Source: an uncultured Collinsella sp.
GTDB lineage: Bacteria > Actinomycetota > Coriobacteriia > Coriobacteriales > Coriobacteriaceae
Assembly (NCBI GenBank): GCA_900761995.1
Contig: CAAFEY010000033.1
Span: forward strand, 1 to 22,629
Length of the DNA: 22,629 nucleotides
Direction of reading: 5' to 3'
The notes below the pieces were generated by a model. The model saw only the letters and a list, made by a program, of their open reading frames with translations, made no database searches and was not told the DNA's origin. This document shows, piece after piece, positions 8,350-14,556 of the stretch; position 1 is the first letter of the stretch; the number at the start of each line of letters is the position of its first letter. Position numbers and translations under genes: made by a program.

Positions 8350-8384
8350 ACCACCACAAAGGTGCCTGTCCCCTTTGTGGTGGT
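8350..8384. repeat. GTCCCC-loop hairpin repeat, copy 2
   Basis: ACCACCACAAAGG (8350-8362) and CCTTTGTGGTGGT (8372-8384) form a perfect 13-bp stem with a 9-base loop ending GTCC. It lies between the metallophosphoesterase stop and the deacetylase start, so it is in the same mRNA direction as copy 1, again just after a stop codon. Confidence 0.88.
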
Positions 8385-8391
8385 TTGAGGG

Positions 8392-8937
8392 CTACAGTCC
8401 AAAGAAGCCGAGAATCTGGTCGCGGCTAACGGGCTTGTAGTTGTTGGCATCGAGGCCAACGTCGTAGCGAAAGATAGGGCGCTCGCGATCGCGATTGCGC
8501 GCGTTGGTGCGGTCTCCCCTGCTGTGAATGTGCCCGTGCAGCATGATGGCGCCGCGCGCCTTGCCATTCCAGCTGAGCATGGGGTAATGGCTCATTACCA
8601 GGCGATGGCCCTTCGCGTAACCGGGGGCGACCTCCAGATAATCGCGCACCTCATCCCAAATGTGCGGCGCGTCTGGATCTTCCCAGTCGCCGTCATGGTT
8701 ACCGCGGATGAGCGTTACGTTCTGACATTCGATGCGCTCGCGCAGGCGCACCGCCTCCGCCAGGGGCAAACGATAGGTAAAGTCTCCCAAGATATAGAGG
8801 CGGTCGTCCACAGCCACGCACTCATTGATGGCATCGATGACCTTGCGGTTCATCTCCTCGACCGAATCAAACGGTCGATCCATGTCGTGCAAGATATTCG
8901 TATCGCCCAGGTGCAGGTCGGCGGTAAACCACATCAT
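8392..8937 (-). CDS. Calcineurin-like metallophosphoesterase (YfcE/MJ0936-like small phosphodiesterase)
   Basis: I place the start at 8937 (181 aa, MMWFTADLHLGDTNIL), because GAGGA lies eight bases upstream and motif I then sits at the N-terminus as usual; the frame is open back to 9018. The dimetal motifs are all visible: D7-x-H9 (ADLHLGD), GDF (D52), GNHD (N80-H81), H117 in MSHYP and GHIH (135-138). These predict a two-metal phosphomonoesterase or phosphodiesterase. The residues around motif I (FTADLHLGDTNIL) and the GNHDGDW suit small cytosolic members with unclear physiological substrate. The upstream small gene ends 77 bases before this start; copy 2 of the GTCCCC hairpin follows the stop. 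Confidence 0.85.
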   Translation of the reverse strand: MMWFTADLHLGDTNILHDMDRPFDSVEEMNRKVIDAINECVAVDDRLYILGDFTYRLPLAEAVRLRERIECQNVTLIRGNHDGDWEDPDAPHIWDEVRDYLEVAPGYAKGHRLVMSHYPMLSWNGKARGAIMLHGHIHSRGDRTNARNRDRERPIFRYDVGLDANNYKPVSRDQILGFFGL

Positions 8938-8977
8938 CGTCTCTGTCCTCATTTCGCAACGCGTATAAGACCTGTTT

Positions 8978-8983
8978 AGTATA
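8978..8983 (-). promoter_or_regulatory. Candidate -10 box for the metallophosphoesterase gene
   Basis: On the - strand this reads TATACT, a near-consensus -10 about 41 bases before the chosen start codon. No clear -35 is seen; an 11-bp tandem direct repeat (TACAGACGCGG at 8982-8992 and 8993-9003) occupies the spacer. Confidence 0.4.
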
Positions 8984-9014
8984 CAGACGCGGTACAGACG
9001 CGGCGATGAGACAG

Positions 9015-9206
9015 TCACCCAAAGAGCCCGCCGAACAGACCTCGGCGACGCTTGTCCTGCTTTTTCGAAGCGTCATCCCGCGCCTTCTTGCCCTGCCGCT
9101 TCTTACGGTCCTGCTCCAACTCATCGTCATCGAGTAGCATATCCCACTCAAACGGATCGTCTGTCAGATCGAACAGGTCATCGTCATCAAACACGTGCGC
9201 CTCCAT
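9015..9206 (-). CDS. Small charge-segregated protein of unknown function
   Basis: The 63-aa product has a strongly acidic first half (MEAHVFDDDDLFDLTDDPFE, then LLDDDELEQ) and a strongly basic second half (RKKRQGKKARDD, KKQDKRRR), ending GLFGGLFG. I recognise no family. Charge segregation and an amphipathic Phe/Gly tail suggest binding to nucleic acid, ribosome or membrane, which is speculation. No good Shine-Dalgarno precedes the ATG at 9206, so the start is uncertain. It is followed on the same strand by the metallophosphoesterase, consistent with cotranscription. Its regular codon pattern argues that it is real. Confidence 0.55.
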   Translation of the reverse strand: MEAHVFDDDDLFDLTDDPFEWDMLLDDDELEQDRKKRQGKKARDDASKKQDKRRRGLFGGLFG

Positions 9207-9398
9207 TACCGATTAGCGAGCATCCACAACATAGTTGAGAAGTCTACGGGCCCGTGCGGACACAAATTCATCCTGTCTGCGTCTTTCAATCGTTTGCCGC
9301 AACGCTTGCGCGACGGAACGCTTGCAGATAAGATAGGAGCACGGATGGCACCCGTGGCAGCGGGTCTTGCCAACTCCGATACACGTTTTCATCGTGAG

Positions 9399-9440
9399 AA
9401 GTGGCCGTCTTCGCTTACGCGGGGACGGCCACTTTGTTTA
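9399..9440. terminator. Perfect 11-bp hairpin between the small gene and the aldehyde dehydrogenase gene
   Basis: AAGTGGCCGTC (9399-9409) and GACGGCCACTT (9424-9434) pair perfectly around a 14-base loop. On the + strand TTTGTTT overlaps and follows the stem; on the - strand no T-tract follows. It lies just downstream of the aldehyde dehydrogenase stop (- strand) and probably ends that operon, though the T-rich side faces the other way. Confidence 0.65.
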
Positions 9441-9458
9441 TCCCTATGTCATCTGATT

Positions 9459-10838
9459 CTAATGCACAAACATGCGCACGAACTTGTGCTTCCAGCTTGC
9501 GTAAGGGGCATAGCGGAACGGCACGTCCAGCCACGTTGCCTTGTTCACGATGCTCTTCTTGTGGCTAAACGTATCGAAGCTCTCGCGTCCATGGTACTGT
9601 CCCATACCGCTCGCCCCCATGCCGCCAAAGCCCATATGGCTCGTAGCCAGGTGCATGATTGTGTCGTTGACGCAGCCGCCGCCAAAGGGCACGTAGCGCA
9701 CAAAGCGCTGCTGAACCTCACGGTCCTGGCTAAAGATATACAGGGCCAGCGGCGTCGGACGATCCGTAATAAACGTCTCGGCCTCGTCTAGGCTCTCAAA
9801 CGTCAGCACCGGCAAGATGGGGCCGAAAATCTCCTCCTGCATCACGGCGTCATCGGGGGACACGCCGTCCAAAATCGTCGGCTCGATCTTGAGCGAAGTC
9901 TCGCGCGCGGTACCTCCAAGCACGACCTTATCGGGATCGATCAGCCCGCGCACGCGCGCAAAATGCTTGGCGTTGACGATATGCCCGTAATCTTCGTTAT
10001 CGAGCGGATGCTCGCCAAACATGCGGCGGGCCTCCTCCTTGATGAGGTCCAGCAGCTCGTCGTGCACGCGCGCATCGACCAGCAGGTAGTCGGGCGCCAC
10101 GCAGGTCTGCCCCACGTTGAGCCATTTACCAAAGGCGATACGGCGTGCCGCGACCTTCAAGTTAGCCGTCGCATCCACGATGCAGGGACTCTTTCCGCCC
10201 AGCTCAAGCGTCACGGGTGTGAGGTTTTTACTTGCACGCTCCATGACGAGCTTGCCGACCGGAACGCTACCGGTAAAGAAGATCTTGTCCCAGCACTCAT
10301 CGAGCAACGCTTCGTTTTCGGCACGCCCGCCTTCGACGACCGTCACCAAGCGCGGATCAAATGCCTCTTCACAGATTTGCTTGAGCACCGCGCTCGATGC
10401 CGGAGCATAGGCGCTCGGCTTGATGACCACGGTATTGCCCGCGGCAAGGGCGCCGGCGAGTGGCTCGAGCGTCAGTAAAAACGGGTAGTTCCACGGAGCC
10501 ATGATGAGTGTGACGCCATAGGGCACGGACTGCGTCTTGCACACACTCACGGCGTTGGCGAGGTCACACGGACGCAGGCGCGAGCGACTCCATCGAGCCA
10601 CATGCGCAATCTGATAACGAATCTCGGAAAGCGAGGTGCCGATCTCGCACATATACGCCTCGTCATGCAACTTTCCCAAATCGGTCTTGAGCGCATGGGC
10701 AATATCGGCCTCGTGGGCCCGCACCGCATCGCGTAAACTCACGAGCGCACGACGTCGAGCATCGACATCAAACGTGGCGTGCGTCTTAAAATAGGCGCGC
10801 TGATCGGCAACGATGCGCGCGATTTCCTCGGTGTTCAT
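9459..10838 (-). CDS. Aldehyde dehydrogenase (class 3-like, NAD(P)+-dependent)
   Basis: The protein has 459 aa, the length of class 3/AldH-like enzymes, shorter than the 480-500 aa of most ALDHs. APWNYPF (N117) is the oxyanion Asn motif, IKPSAYAP the cofactor-binding lysine region, TGSVPVGK the coenzyme loop, LELGGKSP carries the general base E212, and NVGQTCVAPDY the catalytic C246. EEIFGPILPV is also conserved. It oxidises an aldehyde to the acid with NAD(P)+, or works in reverse with an activated acid. The start at 10838 overlaps the end of the dehydrogenase operon: AGGAGGG sits on the upstream stop codon and only eight bases separate the genes, so the two are cotranscribed and probably translationally coupled. 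Together they would interconvert an alcohol, its aldehyde and the acid. Confidence 0.92.
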   Translation of the reverse strand: MNTEEIARIVADQRAYFKTHATFDVDARRRALVSLRDAVRAHEADIAHALKTDLGKLHDEAYMCEIGTSLSEIRYQIAHVARWSRSRLRPCDLANAVSVCKTQSVPYGVTLIMAPWNYPFLLTLEPLAGALAAGNTVVIKPSAYAPASSAVLKQICEEAFDPRLVTVVEGGRAENEALLDECWDKIFFTGSVPVGKLVMERASKNLTPVTLELGGKSPCIVDATANLKVAARRIAFGKWLNVGQTCVAPDYLLVDARVHDELLDLIKEEARRMFGEHPLDNEDYGHIVNAKHFARVRGLIDPDKVVLGGTARETSLKIEPTILDGVSPDDAVMQEEIFGPILPVLTFESLDEAETFITDRPTPLALYIFSQDREVQQRFVRYVPFGGGCVNDTIMHLATSHMGFGGMGASGMGQYHGRESFDTFSHKKSIVNKATWLDVPFRYAPYASWKHKFVRMFVH

Positions 10839-10846
10839 GGGCCCTC

Positions 10847-12067
10847 CTAGTTCTCGTCTTCAAACATACCACCCGCAACGACCTCGTACATATGCTCGAG
10901 CTCCAAACGGTCCATTAAAAGCGGAACGGGGTACAGGGGATTGGCCTCGGCATCGGCATGCGCCGCCATCTCAGGAATGTCGGAGCGGCGAATGCCCGTC
11001 ACATATTTGGGTATGCCCAAGGCGGCGTTCATGCGGTCGACCCAATCGATAAAGGCCTCAGCAGCCACGTTGTCCAGCGCATTAGCCGGCGCAATGCCGG
11101 CCATGCGGGCGAGATCGGCGAGCTTGGGAGCAGCAGCTTCGCCATAGGCGCGAAGCATGTGCGGCAGGATGATGGCGTTGGCCAAGCCGTGGGGAATCCC
11201 GTAACGCCCGCCCAGGCTGTGCGCGATGGCATGGACGTATCCAACATAAGAGCGCGTAAAGGCAACGCCCGCTTTATACGCCGCCGAAAGCATATTGCGG
11301 CGCGCACGCATGTTGCCACCGCACTCATAGGCCTCGAGCAAATTGTCGTGGATGAGCTGCACCGCCTGGCGCGCCATCTTGCGCGTATAGGGCGTGGTGC
11401 TGCGCCCGATAAAGGCCTCGACGGCATGTGTCAGGGCGTCCATGCCCGTTTGCCCCGTAATGGAGGCGGGCAGGCCGCGCGTAAACTCGGGGTCGTGCAC
11501 CGCAAAGCGCGGGATCAGCACAAAGTCGTTAATGGGATACTTGTAGTGCGTCTCGTCGTCGGTAATTACCGCTGCAAGCGTGACCTCGCTTCCCGTGCCC
11601 GCCGTGGTGGGAACGGCGATGAGCAGCGGCAGGCGACGATGGATACGCAACAGGCCGCGCATCTTGTTGATGGGCTTCTTTGGCTGCGCGATGCGCGCGC
11701 CCACGCCCTTGGCGCAGTCCATGGCCGAACCGCCGCCAAAGCCGATAATGGCCTGGCAGGCGCTCTCTCGATACAGAGATGCCGCTTCCTCCACGTTTGA
11801 GACCGTGGGGTTCGCACGTGTTTCGGCATAGACCGCAGCGCTAATTCCCTTGGACGCGAGCGCTGTCTCGAGCGGTGCCGTGAGCCCCAGACGGGCAATG
11901 CCGGGATCTGTCACGATAAGAACATGGTGTATTGAACGCTTTTGAAGCACTGCGGGCACTTCCTCAGCGTGCTCTAAAATGCGTGGCTCGGTATAGGGCA
12001 GCACCGGCAATGCGATGCGAAAAACCGTTTGATACGTTCGGCACCAGGCGCGGCGGGCTAGATGCAT
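10847..12067 (-). CDS. Iron-containing (group III) alcohol dehydrogenase
   Basis: I start at ATG 12067 (406 aa), eight bases after AGGAG; the frame is open back to 12148 but runs through an operator-like palindrome. GFGGGSAMDCAKGV (about 109-122) is the NAD(P)-binding motif and PTTAGTGSEVT (about 153-163) the Fe-ADH signature. The metal ligands align with FucO as D210, H214 (GMDALTHAVEA), H279 (GYVHAIAH) and H293 (GIPHG). The enzyme is a cytosolic NAD(P)H-dependent alcohol/aldehyde oxidoreductase; the substrate is unknown. It is the first gene of an operon with the aldehyde dehydrogenase. Two copies of a palindromic site in the upstream region suggest repression by a regulator that is not encoded next to it. 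Confidence 0.9.
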   Translation of the reverse strand: MHLARRAWCRTYQTVFRIALPVLPYTEPRILEHAEEVPAVLQKRSIHHVLIVTDPGIARLGLTAPLETALASKGISAAVYAETRANPTVSNVEEAASLYRESACQAIIGFGGGSAMDCAKGVGARIAQPKKPINKMRGLLRIHRRLPLLIAVPTTAGTGSEVTLAAVITDDETHYKYPINDFVLIPRFAVHDPEFTRGLPASITGQTGMDALTHAVEAFIGRSTTPYTRKMARQAVQLIHDNLLEAYECGGNMRARRNMLSAAYKAGVAFTRSYVGYVHAIAHSLGGRYGIPHGLANAIILPHMLRAYGEAAAPKLADLARMAGIAPANALDNVAAEAFIDWVDRMNAALGIPKYVTGIRRSDIPEMAAHADAEANPLYPVPLLMDRLELEHMYEVVAGGMFEDEN

Positions 12068-12086
12068 AAAGGAAGCTCCTTCATTT

Positions 12087-12100
12087 GTTGATTGGTCAAC
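12087..12100. promoter_or_regulatory. Operator-like palindrome, proximal copy
   Basis: GTTGATTGGTCAAC is a dyad (TGTTGA-4-TCAACA when extended by one base each side), lying between the candidate -10 and the Shine-Dalgarno of the alcohol dehydrogenase gene. A protein bound here would block transcription. The same sequence with two changes occurs at 12151-12164 in the other orientation. Confidence 0.6.
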
Positions 12101-12114
12101 ATTTGCTCGACCGA

Positions 12115-12120
12115 TTGTAC
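12115..12120 (-). promoter_or_regulatory. Candidate -10 box of the alcohol/aldehyde dehydrogenase operon
   Basis: On the - strand this reads TACAAT, a five-of-six -10 match, between the two operator-like sites. The -35 region is poor, as would suit a promoter needing an activator or anti-repression. Confidence 0.4.
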
Positions 12121-12150
12121 TCATCGGAGGTCGCACGAGGTCTAGCAATC

Positions 12151-12164
12151 GTTAATCAATCAAC
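12151..12164. promoter_or_regulatory. Operator-like palindrome, distal copy
   Basis: On the - strand this reads GTTGATTGATTAAC, matching the proximal site at 12 of 14 positions. It lies around -35 to -50 relative to the candidate promoter. Two matched sites flanking one -10 box are typical of TetR- or MarR-type repression, but the protein is unknown. Confidence 0.55.
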
Positions 12165-12211
12165 ATCTACACATGCTTAAATTGTTTTATTAAAAATCAT
12201 TCCTAATAGGC

Positions 12212-12239
12212 TTCACATTCGGTCTCATTTATGGATAAT
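12212..12239 (+). promoter_or_regulatory. Rubrerythrin promoter
   Basis: TTCACA (12212-12217; five of six) and GATAAT (12234-12239; five of six) are separated by 16 bases. Transcription would begin near 12246, giving a leader of about 78 bases before the start codon. It diverges from the alcohol dehydrogenase operon. Confidence 0.65.
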
Positions 12240-12257
12240 AGAACTCGTCAAGACGCA

Positions 12258-12288
12258 CGTCCGGAGAGGGCCCTTACGGGACCGGACG
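12258..12288 (+). other. Structured 5' leader hairpin of the rubrerythrin mRNA
   Basis: CGTCCGG (12258-12264) pairs with CCGGACG (12282-12288), and CCC-TTAC-GGG (12271-12280) forms an inner hairpin. It lies just after the predicted transcription start and could stabilise the message. It matches no riboswitch family that I recognise. Confidence 0.5.
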
Positions 12289-12323
12289 AGCGCACCATCG
12301 CCATCGATCGAAAGGATCGAATC

Positions 12324-12884
12324 ATGAAGTTTGTTTGCCCCGTTTGCGGTTATGTGGAAGAGTTCGACGGCGACCAGCTGCCCGAGGATTTCAAGTGCCC
12401 CCAGTGCGGCGTTCCCGGCTCTCGCTTCCTGAAGCAGGAGGAGGGCCAGCTCGAGTGGGCTGCCGAGCACGTCGTGGGCGTCGCCAAGATGGAGGGCGTC
12501 TCCGAGGACATCGTTGCCGATCTGCGCGCCAACTTTGAGGGCGAGTGCTCCGAGGTCGGTATGTACCTGGCCATGGCTCGCGTCGCTCATCGCGAGGGTT
12601 ATCCCGAGATCGGCCTGTACTGGGAGAAGGCTGCCCACGAGGAGGCCGAGCATGCCGCCAAGTTCGCCGAGCTCCTGGGCGAGGTCGTGACCGATTCCAC
12701 CAAGAAGAACCTCGAGATGCGCGTTGAGGCCGAGAATGGCGCCACCGCCGGCAAGACCGATCTTGCCAAGCGCGCCAAGGCCGCTGGCCTCGATGCCATC
12801 CACGACACCGTGCACGAGATGGCTCGCGACGAGGCTCGCCACGGCAAGGCTTTCGCCGGCCTGCTCAAGCGCTACTTTGGCTAA
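12324..12884 (+). CDS. rbr: Reverse rubrerythrin (rubredoxin domain first, then ferritin-like diiron domain)
   Basis: The protein has 186 aa from ATG 12324, eight bases after AAAGGA. Residues 1-35 are a rubredoxin-like Fe(Cys)4 domain (C5, C8, C25, C28: CPVCGY and CPQCG). The four-helix diiron domain follows, with FEGECSEVGMY, EKAAHEEAEHAAKF and HEMARDEARHGKAF supplying Glu and His ligands. Classical rubrerythrin has these domains in the opposite order; this order is that of reverse rubrerythrins of anaerobes, which reduce hydrogen peroxide (and oxygen) with electrons from NAD(P)H via reductases. The codon choice looks strongly selected, as in highly expressed genes. It is a single-gene unit with its own promoter, structured leader and terminator. 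Confidence 0.93.
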   Translation: MKFVCPVCGYVEEFDGDQLPEDFKCPQCGVPGSRFLKQEEGQLEWAAEHVVGVAKMEGVSEDIVADLRANFEGECSEVGMYLAMARVAHREGYPEIGLYWEKAAHEEAEHAAKFAELLGEVVTDSTKKNLEMRVEAENGATAGKTDLAKRAKAAGLDAIHDTVHEMARDEARHGKAFAGLLKRYFG

Positions 12885-12918
12885 GCCAACTGCCTGAGAC
12901 ATAACCTCTAGCTCGAAG

Positions 12919-12950
12919 AAGGCCCGGACCGTATTGGTTCGGGCCTTTTT
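12919..12950 (+). terminator. Intrinsic terminator of the rubrerythrin gene
   Basis: AAGGCCCGGACC and GGTTCGGGCCTT pair (one G-U) around a five-base loop, followed directly by a T run. It is a textbook terminator about 35 bases after the stop codon. Confidence 0.92.
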
Positions 12951-13017
12951 GTGTCTCGAGGACTCGTTAACGCCCTGAAATAGAGCTATCTTCGGCATCG
13001 GTCTCTCGTCAAAAACT

Positions 13018-13136
13018 AAGTGAGTAGACTTTTCGAAACTTGCCGAGCAGACCATCCGTATTGCTTTATAAAGTCGCAGGTAAATGACTTGTTTCAAAAC
13101 GGCCTGGTCGCCAAAGTGCCAAAAGCCTACTCACTT
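13018..13136. repeat. 119-bp palindromic element, copy B
   Basis: This copy has the same length, ends and central CGCAGGTA as copies A and C. By hand it matches the copy at 14438 at about 96 of 119 positions with no gaps; element positions 85-102 are identical in the two. One terminal base pair has changed (GTAGACTTTT versus GTAGGCTTTT in the right arm). Its right end contains the last codons and the TAG stop of the minus-strand gene at 13127. No target-site duplication is clear. Confidence 0.92.
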
Positions 13137-14254
13137 AGAACCGCAGCCGTCCACGATCGAGCTGTTTTGTGTCTAACGGGCATCTTTCCGTCAATTACTC
13201 CCAATTTTGTCCAGTCAACGAATAGTTCAGACCGGAGTAATGTCTCAGCCCTTTGCTCATCTGAGCTTTTATCACGATATTCAGCATCGAGCATCCTGCA
13301 TACGGCCTTAACGATCGCGTGGAATCTACCCTCATCGGATATCTGTCTGTGTGTCAGGAGAAGTACATCGTAGCCCATGGCCTGAAGGGCCGTCATGCGG
13401 TCAGCGTCACGCAAGCCATCCCCTGCGCGTCCGTGCGAGGCCTTTCCCTGACATTCAATGGCCACCTGTCGCCTGCCGTCCGGCGAAGAAAGAAGTAGGT
13501 CGATATATACACGGGACTTTCCCACAATCGCTCGAGCACTTGTGCTTAGCATCACTTCAACATTAAGCTCTATGCCGCAAAAACCTTCGCCTCCCAGGGA
13601 TCGCGGCAGTGCAAGTAGCAAATACGCCTCGACCTCAAAAGGCGACGCGGCGCCCAATGGAACGAGTTGCGATACCGCTATAAATCTATTGCCGTAACGC
13701 ATCCCGCAAACATCTGAACAAAAACGGTCAAGGTCTCCGCCCAAAACCAAAGCGTCTCGACGCCATAAATTTGAGGCGGTGCCGTCCTCGGACGGGCAGC
13801 GCACCCAACCGAACGTTGTCGAAATCGCGCCCGAATCAATTGCACGCGAAAGCTCCGCCTCAAGTGCCGCCGGCAGGGCACACACCGCAAACAAGCCACA
13901 CATCTCCGCCAATACCAAAAGAAGCTGAAGATCCGTCAGATGCCGCAACATGATGAATGCCGTCAGTAGAGGAGACGTAATCAAAACCCCATGCTCCGTT
14001 TCCAGCACGGATTCCCTGGGAAGCTCACCAAGAAACAGCCGCTGCCTAATGCTGACAGGACAAGTCCGTTTGTTTCTCGACCGAACCAATGTATACAACG
14101 GAAAACCGAGCGCGACCGCAGCCGTCGGGTTGCGGGCGAGATCATATCGCTGCCGGTCTTCTTCCGGTCGTGGAAGCGGCGGACACAAAGCGCGGACTTG
14201 AGGAGGCAAACGCCAGTACCTAAAAGCTGATATGTCACAAAGTAGATCCTTCAT
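13127..14254 (-). CDS. Nuclease-like protein, PD-(D/E)XK/DUF559-like C-terminal domain
   Basis: The product has 375 aa from ATG 14254 (a GTG at 14260 would add two); neither start has a good ribosome site. The N-terminus carries ISAFRYWRLPP, like the (A)LRYWR motif I recall from a recurring family of Coriobacteriia hypothetical proteins. The middle has ASPFEVEAYLLLALPRSLGG. The C-terminal part has VYIDLLLSS, then VAIECQGKASHG, an Asp...Glu-x-Gln pattern of PD-(D/E)XK folds, followed by RDADRMTALQAMGYDVLLLT as in DUF559/Vsr-like nucleases. The active-site lysine is replaced by Gln, so catalysis is uncertain. Base composition is visibly lower in GC than the neighbours, suggesting acquisition. 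It lies between copies B and C of the 119-bp element, and its stop codon is inside copy B. Confidence 0.65.
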   Translation of the reverse strand: MKDLLCDISAFRYWRLPPQVRALCPPLPRPEEDRQRYDLARNPTAAVALGFPLYTLVRSRNKRTCPVSIRQRLFLGELPRESVLETEHGVLITSPLLTAFIMLRHLTDLQLLLVLAEMCGLFAVCALPAALEAELSRAIDSGAISTTFGWVRCPSEDGTASNLWRRDALVLGGDLDRFCSDVCGMRYGNRFIAVSQLVPLGAASPFEVEAYLLLALPRSLGGEGFCGIELNVEVMLSTSARAIVGKSRVYIDLLLSSPDGRRQVAIECQGKASHGRAGDGLRDADRMTALQAMGYDVLLLTHRQISDEGRFHAIVKAVCRMLDAEYRDKSSDEQRAETLLRSELFVDWTKLGVIDGKMPVRHKTARSWTAAVLSE

Positions 14255-14308
14255 AGGCACAGGAAAACACGAATTTCAACCCAGCCGGTCTCGCTATGGC
14301 GCGAACGC

Positions 14309-14337
14309 AGCGTAAATGGCGTCGAACGGACTGTCAA
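14309..14337 (-). promoter_or_regulatory. Candidate promoter of the nuclease-like gene
   Basis: On the - strand, a perfect TTGACA (14337-14332) is followed after 17 bases by TACGCT (14314-14309). The -10 is weak (three of six). The start codon is about 55 bases further on. Confidence 0.4.
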
Positions 14338-14403
14338 GTTTTCAACAGCCCTCCCCAACTGACCAAAAGCTTGCCAAGAACTGGACGGGGCCCTGTTGAA
14401 AAC
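14338..14403. repeat. 11-bp inverted repeat upstream of the nuclease-like gene
   Basis: GTTTTCAACAG (14338-14348) and CTGTTGAAAAC (14393-14403) are exact reverse complements around 44 bases that also contain C-rich and G-rich blocks able to pair. A run of seven T follows on the + strand from 14408. It lies between the nuclease promoter and the third 119-bp element. It may be an operator, a terminator on the + strand, or a mobile-element remnant. Confidence 0.55.
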
Positions 14404-14437
14404 CCCATTTTTTTCTCATGCAGGAGCTTTGCGCGGC

Positions 14438-14556
14438 AAGTGAGTAGACTTTTTTGAACATCCCGAGCAGGCCGGTCATCCTGCTTTTCAAAACCGCAGG
14501 TAGATAGCTTGTTACAAAACTGCCTGGTCGCCAAAGTGCTAAAAGTCTACTCACTT
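14438..14556. repeat. 119-bp palindromic element, copy C
   Basis: The third copy, same orientation and exact length. The arms pair perfectly over 16 bases, and positions 27-35 pair with 85-93 with one mismatch. The centre is CGCAGGTA. Its right end supplies the final Lys codon and TGA stop of pdxR. Confidence 0.92.

Noticed and set aside
8982..9003. Tandem 11-bp repeat TACAGACGCGG
   Set aside because: Only two units; likely a replication slip with no clear function.
14334..14554. Short minus-strand open frames of 66 and 70 codons across element copy C
   Set aside because: They read through the palindrome, lack ribosome sites, and the corresponding frame is not maintained in copies A and B.
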